From a virus, in IMG/VR virus record IMGVR_UViG_3300041402_000464, positions 1 to 59,972 of that record: a stretch of 59,972 nucleotides of DNA; one strand, 5' to 3'. How positions within the stretch are numbered: the first letter of the stretch is position 1; each line of letters opens with the position of its first letter. Position numbers and translations under genes: made by a program. The notes under the pieces are model-generated. The model ran no database searches and was not told the origin of the DNA. It saw only the letters and a list, made by a program, of their open reading frames with translations. Positions 14,182 to 21,331 of this stretch are shown one piece after another.

Positions 14182-14361
14182 ATGAATGATTTTATAAAGT
14201 TATTGAAGAAGTTACTTGTTGCCGAAAACAATAAAACAGAGGAAGAAGCTGAAAGGATTGTGAAGAAGCATCCTAACATTGTGACGCAGGGGATTATGAG
14301 CAACAGATTGAGAGCGACAGCTATGGCATTAGAAATGGCCGAAGATAAGGAAGCAAGATAA
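14182..14361 (+). CDS. Cassette 8 gene, small helical protein
   Basis: The 59-residue frame starts at ATG 14182 behind AGAGGA. It is wholly helical and charged (MNDFIKLLKKLLVAENNKTEEEAERIVKKHPNIV..., shown in part). The stop is inside GCAAGATAAC, which is complementary to the left border GTTATCTTGC. Beyond it no complete attC 3' half is visible, so the array ends here. Confidence 0.7.
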   Translation: MNDFIKLLKKLLVAENNKTEEEAERIVKKHPNIVTQGIMSNRLRATAMALEMAEDKEAR

Positions 14362-14398
14362 CCTTAGAATATGTGGACATTTAATCTTGAGATAGATT

Positions 14399-14770
14399 GT
14401 GGATAAGTTTGCTAAACATAAGAAACTTAGAAAGAATCAGCGTAATAGGAAGCAATATTTGCGCTTAAATTCTGACGAGCCTATTCGAGAACCATATTAT
14501 CAGCCACCCCAGTTAAGAGGTATCAGGATTTACGGCGACATGGATATGGGATATCTCAGGCTTATCTATATTTCCTTATGGAATAGCGGAAGGATCGACT
14601 CATATTTTGTCAGAAGAGAAAAGCCTGAGAATATAGGCCATAGACCTAAACTGGATGATGATCATAAAGGCTGGTGGTTGGACGATGGAGGCAATAAAAA
14701 GAAATATGGCAAGGTCAACCTTGATAAAGAGATTAGACGCGCTATGCCTGGAATAAGAAGGTTTGATTAG
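14399..14770 (+). CDS. Hypothetical basic protein
   Basis: A GTG at 14399 opens a 123-residue frame with a very basic N-terminus (KFAKHKKLRKNQRNRKQYLR) and a mixed core rich in Tyr, Arg and Asp-Gly turns. No family is recognised. The ribosome site is weak. It directly follows the cassette array and precedes a promoter. Confidence 0.6.
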   Translation: MDKFAKHKKLRKNQRNRKQYLRLNSDEPIREPYYQPPQLRGIRIYGDMDMGYLRLIYISLWNSGRIDSYFVRREKPENIGHRPKLDDDHKGWWLDDGGNKKKYGKVNLDKEIRRAMPGIRRFD

Positions 14771-14772
14771 GC

Positions 14773-14801
14773 TTGACAATTACAAGAGTAAACCATAGGA
14801 T
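14773..14801 (+). promoter_or_regulatory. Sigma70-type promoter for the replication operon
   Basis: TTGACA (14773-14778), a 17-base spacer and TAGGAT (14796-14801). It lies upstream of the leader ORF and hairpin. Confidence 0.68.
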
Positions 14802-14852
14802 TAAGTATCGTTGAGTTTTGGCGATCTTCAAATACCTTTTGCGAGGACTGAA

Positions 14853-14966
14853 ATGAAAAAATACTTTAAACATAGAACCCCCTTGTTATGGATGCTGGTT
14901 GCTGAAAGGCGCTGGAGCGGTCATTTCCCGTTCGCAAACTCCATGACAAGGGGGTTGTGCGTTTAA
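14853..14966 (+). CDS. Leader peptide ORF overlapping a strong hairpin
   Basis: ATG 14853, with GAGG eight bases ahead, opens 37 codons (basic, Trp-containing) that span the whole hairpin at 14876-14956 and end 11 bases before the next gene. Translation of this leader would melt the stem, so it may act as an attenuator or translational switch. No protein family is expected. Confidence 0.4.
   Translation: MKKYFKHRTPLLWMLVAERRWSGHFPFANSMTRGLCV
14876..14956 (+). promoter_or_regulatory. Long hairpin in the 5' leader of the replication operon
   Basis: AACCCCCTTGTTATGGA (14876-14892) pairs over 17 bp, with a single G-U, to 14940-14956, enclosing about 47 nt. It lies between the promoter and the ribosome site of the next gene. 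Confidence 0.6.
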
Positions 14967-14977
14967 GGGAGACTGTT

Positions 14978-15355
14978 ATGGAGATAAAGGAATGCCCAAA
15001 ATGTAAGTCCACGAAAGGTTACTATTTTAAAAACACGGGAAGCTATAAAGAGGCCCACTTATTCAACATTTGTGCACCTAGAGACGAGAGATTCAAAGAC
15101 ATGCACGGCTCTTTAAAGGTGTCGAGTTTAGGTAAAAACGCTTTTTGTATAACTTGTGACAGAAGGTTAGAGGAATTAGACAGGAGTCCCGACATGAAAG
15201 AGAAAAAGTTAGAGTATTATAAGGTGATCGCAGACGGCAAAGATCAAGGCATTATATTAAAAACCCACAAGCAGAAAGTGCGCACTATGAAAGTCCTCAG
15301 AGGAATAAAATTAGTTACAGCTACCGAAGAAGACATTAAAAGATACAACGGATAA
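14978..15355 (+). CDS. Zinc-finger-like hypothetical protein
   Basis: The 125-residue frame from ATG 14978 (AAGGGAGA upstream) has CPKCKSTKGYYF at the N-terminus and a second Cys pair (FCITCDRRLEE) near residue 60, forming a likely zinc ribbon. The C-terminal half is basic. It is the first structural gene of the replication operon. No family is recognised. Confidence 0.65.
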   Translation: MEIKECPKCKSTKGYYFKNTGSYKEAHLFNICAPRDERFKDMHGSLKVSSLGKNAFCITCDRRLEELDRSPDMKEKKLEYYKVIADGKDQGIILKTHKQKVRTMKVLRGIKLVTATEEDIKRYNG

Positions 15356-15364
15356 AGGTATTAA

Positions 15365-16162
15365 ATGAAACATAATTACGTCCCAGATGGATGCTTTCTC
15401 TTAGCCAGACAGATATTTGAATCTGCTATATGGAGAGATGATCCGCACGTCCTGAAGTTGTTTATTTATTTGATGGGACAGGCTCGACATAATACGAAGC
15501 CTAAAAAATATCCTTCTTTTGAGGTCAAGCGGGGGGAACTGGTAACAAGTCTTGCAAAAATCTCTGAAGAAAATGAGTATAGCCAGAACGGAACTATCAA
15601 AACTTGGCCCCGAATGAAGATATCTAGGATGCTTGATTTACTAGAAAAACAGGGTTACGTTAAGAAGCTTTGTGACACCTATGGTACACATATAAGTATA
15701 TGTAATTACAACACTTATCAGGATATCAACAACTACAAGTGTGACAGTGGTGGTACACAAGTGTTACAGGACTGTTACAGCGGTGTTACAGGGGTGTTAC
15801 TAAACAAGAATGTAAAGAAAGGTAAGAATGTAAAGAAAGAACCGTCAGTAGGGTTTGAAGATTTCTATAAAGCATACCCTAAAAAGAAAAGCAAAGGTCA
15901 AGCTGAGAAAACTTGGCATAAGCTTTCCCCTGATAGCGATCTTTTAAAAGAAATACTAATAGGCTTAGAGTCAGCTAAGAAGTCTGAGGACTGGACCAAG
16001 GACAATGGTAAGTATATTCCTCACCCATCAACGTGGCTAAATGCTAAAGGATGGGAAGACGAAATAACCGAGTCTAAAGACTATGAAGTAATTATAGACG
16101 GCGTATCTACTCCCATGACCGAAACAGAGTATAAGCAATGGAAGGTTGATAATGAAAGATGA
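15365..16162 (+). CDS. Replication initiator-like protein (phage O/DnaT-like)
   Basis: The 265-residue protein has an N-terminal winged-helix region (GCFLLARQIFESAIWRD...; RMKISRMLDLLEKQGYVKKL), as in phage replisome organizers. A Lys-rich linker leads to a C-terminal module (FYKAYPKKKSKGQAEKTWHKL...YIPHPSTWLNAKGW) common in lambda O-like and primosomal proteins. It should bind the origin and load the helicase encoded next. Confidence 0.78.
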   Translation: MKHNYVPDGCFLLARQIFESAIWRDDPHVLKLFIYLMGQARHNTKPKKYPSFEVKRGELVTSLAKISEENEYSQNGTIKTWPRMKISRMLDLLEKQGYVKKLCDTYGTHISICNYNTYQDINNYKCDSGGTQVLQDCYSGVTGVLLNKNVKKGKNVKKEPSVGFEDFYKAYPKKKSKGQAEKTWHKLSPDSDLLKEILIGLESAKKSEDWTKDNGKYIPHPSTWLNAKGWEDEITESKDYEVIIDGVSTPMTETEYKQWKVDNER

Positions 16163-17189
16163 CGGATACATGGACGACTTGGCTGCTGAAAATGAAGCTA
16201 TAGACCGTATTGAGCATTTAGAGGGGAAAGTATCCTTGTGGGTACTTCAAGCACATGGCGAGTTTAGATTATCTGAAATTGTTAAGGACTTAGGCATAAC
16301 TTCAAGCGACGATGTTAGCGGTTTGAAGGATGCTCTCTATGGGTTGTGCTGTGCTGGCAAGATCAAGGAGAATAAAAAGAAGAACGGAGTATACAGAAAG
16401 CTTGATATTGAATTAAATAAAATGAAGCGGGTAGAGAACAGGCCCCTGCCGATGGATCTAATTTGGCCACTTAAATTACATGAAAGGGTTATTACTAATA
16501 TTGGATCGCTCATCGTTGTAGCTGGGATTCCTAATTCTGGGAAGAGTTGTTTCTTTTTGAATTTTGCCGATATGAATAAAGATAAATATAAAATCAGATA
16601 TGTTTCGTCTGAGTGGACAAACGCGGAAAGGGATGAACAGCTTGAAAGCTTCGGGGCAGATATCGACGAATGGGACAGTAAGATAGATTTCTACGCAAAA
16701 AAAGATGTAACAAGTTCATTTGATAATTATATCGACCCTGAGAATATTACAATTATAGACTATTTTGAGAGCTATGATGATTATGCAGGCATAGCAGGGG
16801 CATTAAGGGATATTGCCGATAAACTCACTACGGGTATCGCCATTGTAGGACTGCAAAAAAAGATTGGTGCTGCTCATGGTAGCGGAGGTGAGGGAACTAA
16901 AAACAGGGCTCAACTTTATATAAATATAGATAGAAACGAACTTGATCCCCGGAAACGAATTGCTACTATCACGAAACTAAAGAAGGCCACCGATAGAAAG
17001 TACAGCATAGAGCATTTGAGTTGCGAGTTTGAGTACAGCGACAAAGGCCGCATGGTAGAGCAAACAGGATGGGGCAAGATAGTTGAGATGAAGCAGAAGA
17101 ACGTATTGGTGGAGAAATATATCCAGGTAGAGCGTTGGGCTAACCAGAAACCTAAAGAGGAAGAGGAGCCAATATCATGGACCAGGTAA
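16152..17189 (+). CDS. DnaB/RecA-type ATPase, replicative helicase or loader
   Basis: About 345 residues. A winged-helix-like N-terminus precedes a RecA-fold ATPase with Walker A AGIPNSGKS (about residues 124-132) and Walker B ITIIDYFE (about 195). A later LKKATDRKYS segment could supply a sensor or finger function. The protein lacks the canonical DnaB N-terminal domain, so it is better called a RepA- or DnaB-like phage helicase. ATG 16152 has GGAAGG upstream and overlaps the initiator gene by 11 bases. Confidence 0.78.
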   Translation: MKDDGYMDDLAAENEAIDRIEHLEGKVSLWVLQAHGEFRLSEIVKDLGITSSDDVSGLKDALYGLCCAGKIKENKKKNGVYRKLDIELNKMKRVENRPLPMDLIWPLKLHERVITNIGSLIVVAGIPNSGKSCFFLNFADMNKDKYKIRYVSSEWTNAERDEQLESFGADIDEWDSKIDFYAKKDVTSSFDNYIDPENITIIDYFESYDDYAGIAGALRDIADKLTTGIAIVGLQKKIGAAHGSGGEGTKNRAQLYINIDRNELDPRKRIATITKLKKATDRKYSIEHLSCEFEYSDKGRMVEQTGWGKIVEMKQKNVLVEKYIQVERWANQKPKEEEEPISWTR

Positions 17190-17392
17190 GCGAAGCGTAT
17201 TCAGTTGGTGCGGTAAAGGTGATAATGAAAGGATATGTTTCCGGGGGCCTCATGAAACTAAAGAAAGAGTTCCCAGAGGCTTACCGCGATATGGAAATAA
17301 AGCTTGAAAGAAATTTTACTCAGGATGGAGTTGATAAATATGTTAAAGATTTAATCTTCGGGCTAAAAAAAATAGGATATTGGAATGTCTAA
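17177..17392 (+). CDS. Small helical protein of the replication operon
   Basis: This 71-residue protein overlaps the helicase gene by 13 bases and the homing endonuclease start by eight. It has amphipathic helices and an aromatic C-terminus (KDLIFGLKKIGYWNV). No family is recognised. Confidence 0.6.
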   Translation: MDQVSEAYSVGAVKVIMKGYVSGGLMKLKKEFPEAYRDMEIKLERNFTQDGVDKYVKDLIFGLKKIGYWNV

Positions 17393-18086
17393 ACTCACTG
17401 ATTCAGCGATAAAAATTACACGTAAAGACCATCAAATTTGTGTGATTTATAAAATAGTGAATAATACTAACGGTAAAATTTACGTAGGCCAAACGGTTAA
17501 TTTATATGACCGCTACAAGAGACATAAACGCAGCCTTGCGGAAGCAGATGAACATAATAGACCCTTGGTTTCTGCATTTAAGAAATATGGATTTGAAAAT
17601 TTCTCTTTCATGATTCTTGAAAACATTGATTGTGATACAAAAAAAATAACAGAAAGAGAACAGTACTGGATGGATAAATTTCAGAGTTGCAGAAAGAGCA
17701 ATGGATATAATGCTTGTCCTGCGGCTGGGTCTCCTTTCGGATATAAACATTCAGATGAAACAAAAGCTAAAGTGTCAGCGGCTTCAAAAAGGAGAAGGCA
17801 TACAGATGAAACAAAGAAAAAAATGTCTGAGATACAGAAAGGTAAAGTGATAAGTGCTGAAACGAGAAGAAAGATTAGTGAGTCTAAGAAAGGGGTAACT
17901 CCGAATAGGGTATATGGTAAAAAAGTGATTCAGTTTGATAAGGTAACTAATAAACAGATTGCTGAATTTAAAAGTGTAACTAAGGCCAGTAAGGAAATAG
18001 GGGTACATTTATCAAGTATTGCAAGAGCATGTAAAGTTAAAAGATATACCGCTGGTGGTTTTTTTTGGAGATATGCTAATGTCTAA
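17385..18086 (+). CDS. GIY-YIG homing endonuclease with NUMOD repeats
   Basis: The 233-residue protein has the GIY-YIG core near residues 19-75 (VIYKIVNNTNGKIYVGQT, followed by Arg-containing YDRYKRHKR and the EREQYW glutamate). Several NUMOD3 motifs follow (SDETKAKVS, TDETKKKMSE, SAETRRKISESKKG) and a NUMOD1 DNA-binding helix at the C-terminus (IAEFKSVTKASKEIGVHLSS). It is a selfish gene inserted in the replication operon. Confidence 0.93.
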   Translation: MSKLTDSAIKITRKDHQICVIYKIVNNTNGKIYVGQTVNLYDRYKRHKRSLAEADEHNRPLVSAFKKYGFENFSFMILENIDCDTKKITEREQYWMDKFQSCRKSNGYNACPAAGSPFGYKHSDETKAKVSAASKRRRHTDETKKKMSEIQKGKVISAETRRKISESKKGVTPNRVYGKKVIQFDKVTNKQIAEFKSVTKASKEIGVHLSSIARACKVKRYTAGGFFWRYANV

Positions 18087-18363
18087 AATAACGGAGTCTT
18101 CTCGTGGCTCCATCTGCATCAAGTGTGGTGCGCCAAGGGCGTATGCCTGCCACCTAAATGGTCCCCGGCAACATGCCTTCGGGAAGGGTAGGGGACGCAA
18201 AGGGCATGATCTCGTCTCGGCTGAGTTCTGTCACAGATGTGACCAGGAGTTCACAGAGGGGAGTACGGCATTAAGGTGGGAAGATAAATGGCACAGGTCA
18301 GAGGAGTTTCTTTTTTATGTCACTTTAACAAACATTAGACGCTACGAGGAGGGGAGATTATGA
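18079..18363 (+). CDS. YbcO/DUF1364-like putative nuclease
   Basis: The 94-residue frame from ATG 18079 (GGAG eight bases upstream) reads SSRGSICIKCGAPRAYACHL ... GRKGHDLVSAEFCHRCDQEF. This follows the YbcO pattern of an RG-C start, two cysteine pairs, a central His and a distal Cys-His-x-Cys-Asp. Such small zinc proteins are predicted nucleases in lambdoid phages. It overlaps the homing endonuclease end by eight bases. Confidence 0.65.
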   Translation: MSKITESSRGSICIKCGAPRAYACHLNGPRQHAFGKGRGRKGHDLVSAEFCHRCDQEFTEGSTALRWEDKWHRSEEFLFYVTLTNIRRYEEGRL

Positions 18364-18809
18364 AAAATCAGGATATAGAAGAGATAGCGAAAATACCTAA
18401 AGGGTTTCTTTTAACGCAAGAGAAGCTTAAAAAGATTATGGACGTTAGGTTAGGGCAATTTGATTGTTTAACTGAAGAGGAAGTCACAGATATTTTTAAA
18501 GAGAAAGAGATAAGGCCGGAGAACTCAGGAGAAACATGGGAATATTCCCCGAAAGACCTCAAGCTATTTACTTTCACTAATAGCGGCTTAGGGTTATCAG
18601 CTATAGATGAAATTGGACAAACAGGCATAATTCCTCCTGCTATGGTTCATGGTAAAAATGGATACACTCGAATAGATCCACCAGTAGAAGAGGTCTGGGG
18701 TGAAAGTGCAATACAAAATGACAGATATAAGGCGGCTCAAAAGTATGCCAACGAAGTGGCGCGGCAGGCGTTAGAATTTCTTGACGAAATGAAAGAGGAC
18801 AAACCATGA
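18360..18809 (+). CDS. Hypothetical protein
   Basis: The 149-residue protein is coupled on both sides by ATGA-type overlaps. It is acidic and helical at both ends, with a central Gly-rich segment (NSGLGLSAIDEIGQTGIIPP). I do not recognise a family. It lies between a predicted nuclease and a DUF1367 protein in the replication operon. Confidence 0.68.
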   Translation: MKNQDIEEIAKIPKGFLLTQEKLKKIMDVRLGQFDCLTEEEVTDIFKEKEIRPENSGETWEYSPKDLKLFTFTNSGLGLSAIDEIGQTGIIPPAMVHGKNGYTRIDPPVEEVWGESAIQNDRYKAAQKYANEVARQALEFLDEMKEDKP

Positions 18810-19255
18810 AGCTCTATTTTAGAAAAGTAGGCAATGTCTATGTTTTAGACTCCGGCGACGATGATAGCGGTATCAAGCAGGGTGAAATTGTAAGTGCTGA
18901 GATCAAGCGCCTCAGGAACTACCGTTTTCTTAAAAAGTATTTTGCCTTGATGAATTACGCTTTTGGTGTCTGGGAACCTGAATGTTTAGAATATAAAGGG
19001 AAACAAGTAGGCAAGAGCTTTAAGCAGTTCAGGAAGGATATCACCATCTTGGCCGGATACTATACTTTAACAGAGAATGTCAAAGGTGAGGTTCGAGCAG
19101 AAGCAGACAGTATATCTTTTGGGAAAATGGATGATGATAAATTTGAAACTCTCTATTCAAAAACTATTGACGTTCTTCTAAGACTTATTTTCAAGAATTA
19201 CACAAGGGAAGATGTAGATAAGGTAGTTGATAATATAATAGGCTTTGATGGATAG
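18806..19255 (+). CDS. DUF1367 family protein
   Basis: The 149-residue protein matches the DUF1367 pattern: GEIVSAEIKRLRNYRFLKKYFALMNYAF near residues 25-55, FRKDITILAGYY, ADSISFGKMDDDKFETLYSK and a C-terminal helix. DUF1367 proteins are common in phage replication/recombination operons and have no assigned activity. Confidence 0.82.
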   Translation: MKLYFRKVGNVYVLDSGDDDSGIKQGEIVSAEIKRLRNYRFLKKYFALMNYAFGVWEPECLEYKGKQVGKSFKQFRKDITILAGYYTLTENVKGEVRAEADSISFGKMDDDKFETLYSKTIDVLLRLIFKNYTREDVDKVVDNIIGFDG

Positions 19256-19372
19256 CAGGAATAGGCGCGAATCAAAAGATAAGGCATATAGGGAGAATTA
19301 GCGCGATATAGCCAAGGGGATTGCATAGGCCATACGTTTTAAATCGCTTGTAGGGCGAATATAGAGGTTGGA

Positions 19373-19573
19373 ATGAAAACAAATACTGAAATAGATCAGA
19401 TAACTCAAGAAGCCAAAGAAGCTATAGACCGTATAATACAAACAAGAGGCATTACATTGGTGTGTCGTAATGGACATACTGTAAGCGTAAGATATGAACA
19501 AGGGTCTATTGTTGACGGGAAGTATAAAGAGGAATATGTAAGAGAAATAGAACTTGATAATGTCCCTTTTTAA
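19373..19573 (+). CDS. Small hypothetical protein
   Basis: The 66-residue frame behind GAGG has a helical N-terminus and a beta-rich C-terminus (TLVCRNGHTVSVRYEQGSIV). Last rightward gene before the convergent terminator. The 117 bases upstream hold no evident gene. Confidence 0.58.
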   Translation: MKTNTEIDQITQEAKEAIDRIIQTRGITLVCRNGHTVSVRYEQGSIVDGKYKEEYVREIELDNVPF

Positions 19574-19585
19574 GAACAAAGAAAA

Positions 19586-19610
19586 AGGCGGGGATTAACC
19601 CGCCTCTCTT
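19586..19610. terminator. Bidirectional terminator between convergent operons
   Basis: AGGCGGG (19586-19592) and CCCGCCT (19599-19605) form a 7-bp stem. The left flank is A-rich, giving a T5 tail for leftward transcripts; the right flank is pyrimidine-rich for rightward ones. Confidence 0.75.
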
Positions 19611-19767
19611 ACTTCTCTTTCTTTCTGCCTCGGCCTCCTGGCTTCTTCGGGCCTTGATCCCACCTCGGATTATTACAGGCCGGACACGCAGAAGGCCTGC
19701 CAGGTTTCGTAGGCCACCAATCATGCTCACATTTTTGACAGTGACATTTTTCGATTGTCTCTTTCAT
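19609..19767 (-). CDS. Zinc-ribbon mini-protein
   Basis: A 52-codon leftward frame (ATG at 19767) has CHCQKCEHDWWP and CPACNNPRW, a classic two-knuckle zinc ribbon, ending in a Lys/Arg/Gly tail (PKKPGGRGRKKEK). The ribosome site GAGGAGGGG is strong. It overlaps the upstream gene by four bases. A DNA- or RNA-binding role is likely. Confidence 0.68.
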   Translation of the reverse strand: MKETIEKCHCQKCEHDWWPTKPGRPSACPACNNPRWDQGPKKPGGRGRKKEK

Positions 19768-19919
19768 ATCCCCTCCTCAACGCATTTAAAATCTATGCAG
19801 TTATTACTCACTCCAAGCCTTTTGGCTGTTAAAGCTTTACCTTTTAACATCTGAGGTATAGTTAATCCCTCTACTGGCATAGAACAAACTTTTTTCCCTT
19901 TGTAATAAAATTGAATCAT
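19764..19919 (-). CDS. Small hypothetical protein
   Basis: The leftward ATG at 19919, behind AAAGGAG, opens a 51-codon frame: KGKKVCSMPVEGLTIPQMLK and following, ending in TGA that overlaps the next ATG. Small alpha/beta protein with three Cys; no family recognised. Confidence 0.58.
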   Translation of the reverse strand: MIQFYYKGKKVCSMPVEGLTIPQMLKGKALTAKRLGVSNNCIDFKCVEEGI

Positions 19920-20074
19920 AACTTTTTCTCCTTTGATTTAAGTGTAAAGCTGGTTTGCTTGCTTTCAAGTTCATCATCAATAACCTTAAGCCGCCTTTTG
20001 AATTCCTCATAATTAATCAGGTTGGCTCTGTAGTCATAAAAGACTGTGGCGCATCGAACTTTTAAACTATCCAT
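19916..20074 (-). CDS. Small charged helical protein
   Basis: A 52-codon leftward frame from ATG 20074, coupled to the next gene by an ATGA overlap. The sequence is Lys/Glu-rich (EEFKRRLKVIDDELESKQ). No family is recognised. Confidence 0.55.
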   Translation of the reverse strand: MDSLKVRCATVFYDYRANLINYEEFKRRLKVIDDELESKQTSFTLKSKEKKL

Positions 20075-20082
20075 CTGGCCCC

Positions 20083-20418
20083 CTATTTCTTAAAATGCGG
20101 ATCGTCCGGCACTTTCAAGCCATATTTAGCGGCAAGATGTTTGTATTCATGTGCCATACACTCCTCTGGCCAAGGAACATAGCAATGAAGATCGTTTTTA
20201 CTTGAGACAAAGAATCCAGTATATTCGCCTCGCTCACTCATCCCTACCTTTTCCCTATCCCAGCGCCAGTTATAAGTATAGGCGTTTTCCATTGCTACAC
20301 GCGATTCGTGCAGGATTAGAGTGTGCCTACTTATCTCTATCCTCTGGGGCTTATAGGCATGGTGAGCGCATCCGGTTTGTAGTAACAGCATTCCGGTTAA
20401 AACATATCTATGCTTCAA
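20083..20418 (-). CDS. Lipoprotein with HExxH zincin motif
   Basis: The 111-residue protein starts at TTG 20418, six bases after GGAGG. A lipoprotein signal ends at Cys17 (LLQTGC). The mature part contains HEYKH at residues 90-94, within CMAHEYKHLAAKYG, the metal-binding pattern of zinc metallopeptidases. It would sit on the periplasmic face of a membrane. Similar small phage or plasmid lipoproteins with HExxH are common and uncharacterised. Confidence 0.7.
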   Translation of the reverse strand: MKHRYVLTGMLLLQTGCAHHAYKPQRIEISRHTLILHESRVAMENAYTYNWRWDREKVGMSERGEYTGFFVSSKNDLHCYVPWPEECMAHEYKHLAAKYGLKVPDDPHFKK

Positions 20419-20611
20419 TGGATACCTCCTTTCGGTTGCGTTCGTTTATGAATTCGGTTAAATCGTTTTGGTTAAGACCGGCTTGCCATAAAAACTTGTC
20501 TTGGCAGGGTTTACATTGTCCGTGAGATATTCTAGGATCATTTAAGCTTAATAGCCCTTGGTATAATACTTTTTTGCAATGCCCACATACCGCTGTTATT
20601 CTCTCTCCCAT
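20408..20611 (-). CDS. Zinc-ribbon protein
   Basis: The 67-residue protein has CGHCKKVLYQG and CKPCQDKFLWQ, two Cys pairs about 20 residues apart, then a charged helix. AAGGGAGG lies ahead of the ATG. It overlaps the next gene by 11 bases. Confidence 0.63.
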   Translation of the reverse strand: MGERITAVCGHCKKVLYQGLLSLNDPRISHGQCKPCQDKFLWQAGLNQNDLTEFINERNRKEVSIEA

Positions 20612-20689
20612 TGTCTTTGTGCCTCCCTTAAGTTTATTGTTTAATCAATCAAGCCCGACCTCCTCCGAAGAGAAGAGCGGGGGGAGAGA

Positions 20690-20944
20690 TTAAATCTTGT
20701 AAAATTCCTTTTCCGTTAAGTGCTTGGCCTCGTACTTGCCGCCCACTATCCTAAAACAAGCATAGACGGGGAATCCCGCAGCGTTATGAGTCTTGGGCTC
20801 GCCTACAAGAAAGGCGTTGTGCTTCATAGCTTGAGGCGGCAAGGCTCCCAGCATTTCATCGTACATATTCTGTGTTGTAGGTTGCCAGGTCTCTGGGTGT
20901 GCGTCCATAGCGTTCCAAAGGTCGCTCCATTCGTAGCCTTTCAT
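20690..20944 (-). CDS. Hypothetical protein (DUF1419-like, tentative)
   Basis: The 84-residue protein has a Trp-rich N-terminus and MLGALPPQAMKHNAFLVGEP ... YACFRIVGGKYEAKHLTEKEF, a pattern seen in small phage and plasmid proteins of unknown function. GGGAGG precedes the start. Confidence 0.62.
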   Translation of the reverse strand: MKGYEWSDLWNAMDAHPETWQPTTQNMYDEMLGALPPQAMKHNAFLVGEPKTHNAAGFPVYACFRIVGGKYEAKHLTEKEFYKI

Positions 20945-20959
20945 AGTCTCAATCCTCCC

Positions 20960-21331
20960 TTAACAAGCCAGCCTAGAGTCTTTATCTAGGCCATTAGTGT
21001 TTATATGGTTTGCCTCACAGCAATCGAAGCAGATTGAGTCGACATCAAAGCCTGTGTGGTGATCGTTTTTAAGCATTAAAGTGTTTTTATAGGTGAGGTT
21101 ATCATAGTAACGGGTTTTATAATTGTAAGTCATGAGCAAAGCCGCTATCTGTATTGCTGTTTGTGGTTGCGCCTCTGCCCGTCCAGCTTTTACTTCGAAG
21201 CGCAGTCCCGTATTTTCAAGGATATGCTTCATAGCAACATCGTTGATCTTGTCTCCGTCGATAAGAACCAGTAACGGCAGATTCTTTGTGTAGTCCTTCC
21301 CGTTACCGTTTACTCTTGTTATTGTTTCCAT
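20960..21331 (-). CDS. Hypothetical protein
   Basis: The 123-residue protein begins with a beta-alpha segment (NLPLLVLIDGDKINDVAMKHIL) that resembles the start of a Rossmann-like fold. The C-terminal part is Cys/His-containing (ICFDCCEANHINTN). GAGGTGA precedes the ATG. No family is assigned. Confidence 0.63.
   Translation of the reverse strand: METITRVNGNGKDYTKNLPLLVLIDGDKINDVAMKHILENTGLRFEVKAGRAEAQPQTAIQIAALLMTYNYKTRYYDNLTYKNTLMLKNDHHTGFDVDSICFDCCEANHINTNGLDKDSRLAC

Larger units (their letters stand above)
11637..14362 (+). mobile_element. Integron-type gene cassette array (eight cassettes, no integrase gene seen)
   Basis: Cassette borders (left GTT box / right AAC box): c1 GTTATGCC 11637 / GGCATAAC 11870; c2 GTTCTGCC 11991 / GGTAGAAC 12207 (7 of 8); c3 GTTATCTG 12408 / CAGATAAC 12564; c4 GTTATGGCAC 12614 / GTGCCATAAC 12853; c5 GTTATGCGC 12919 / GCGCATAAC 13145; c6 GTTAGGTG 13269 / CACCTAAC 13805; c7 GTTAGAC 13870 / GTCTAAC 14090; c8 GTTATCTTGC 14148 / GCAAGATAAC 14353. 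Each pair is reverse complementary and unique to its cassette. That is expected if cassettes were inserted as circles by an integron integrase, which joins R'' and R' of the same cassette. Most genes share the array direction, with stops in or next to the AAC box; the c6 gene is reversed. Cassettes 4-7 are cleanest. Confidence 0.85.

Noticed and set aside
11404-14362. CRISPR array
   Set aside because: The repeated borders are short, differ between units, and enclose open reading frames of variable length; no constant repeat with regular spacers exists.
14884-14890. GTTATGG in the replication leader as another cassette border
   Set aside because: No matching CCATAAC upstream and it is part of a self-complementary hairpin, so it is better explained as a leader structure.
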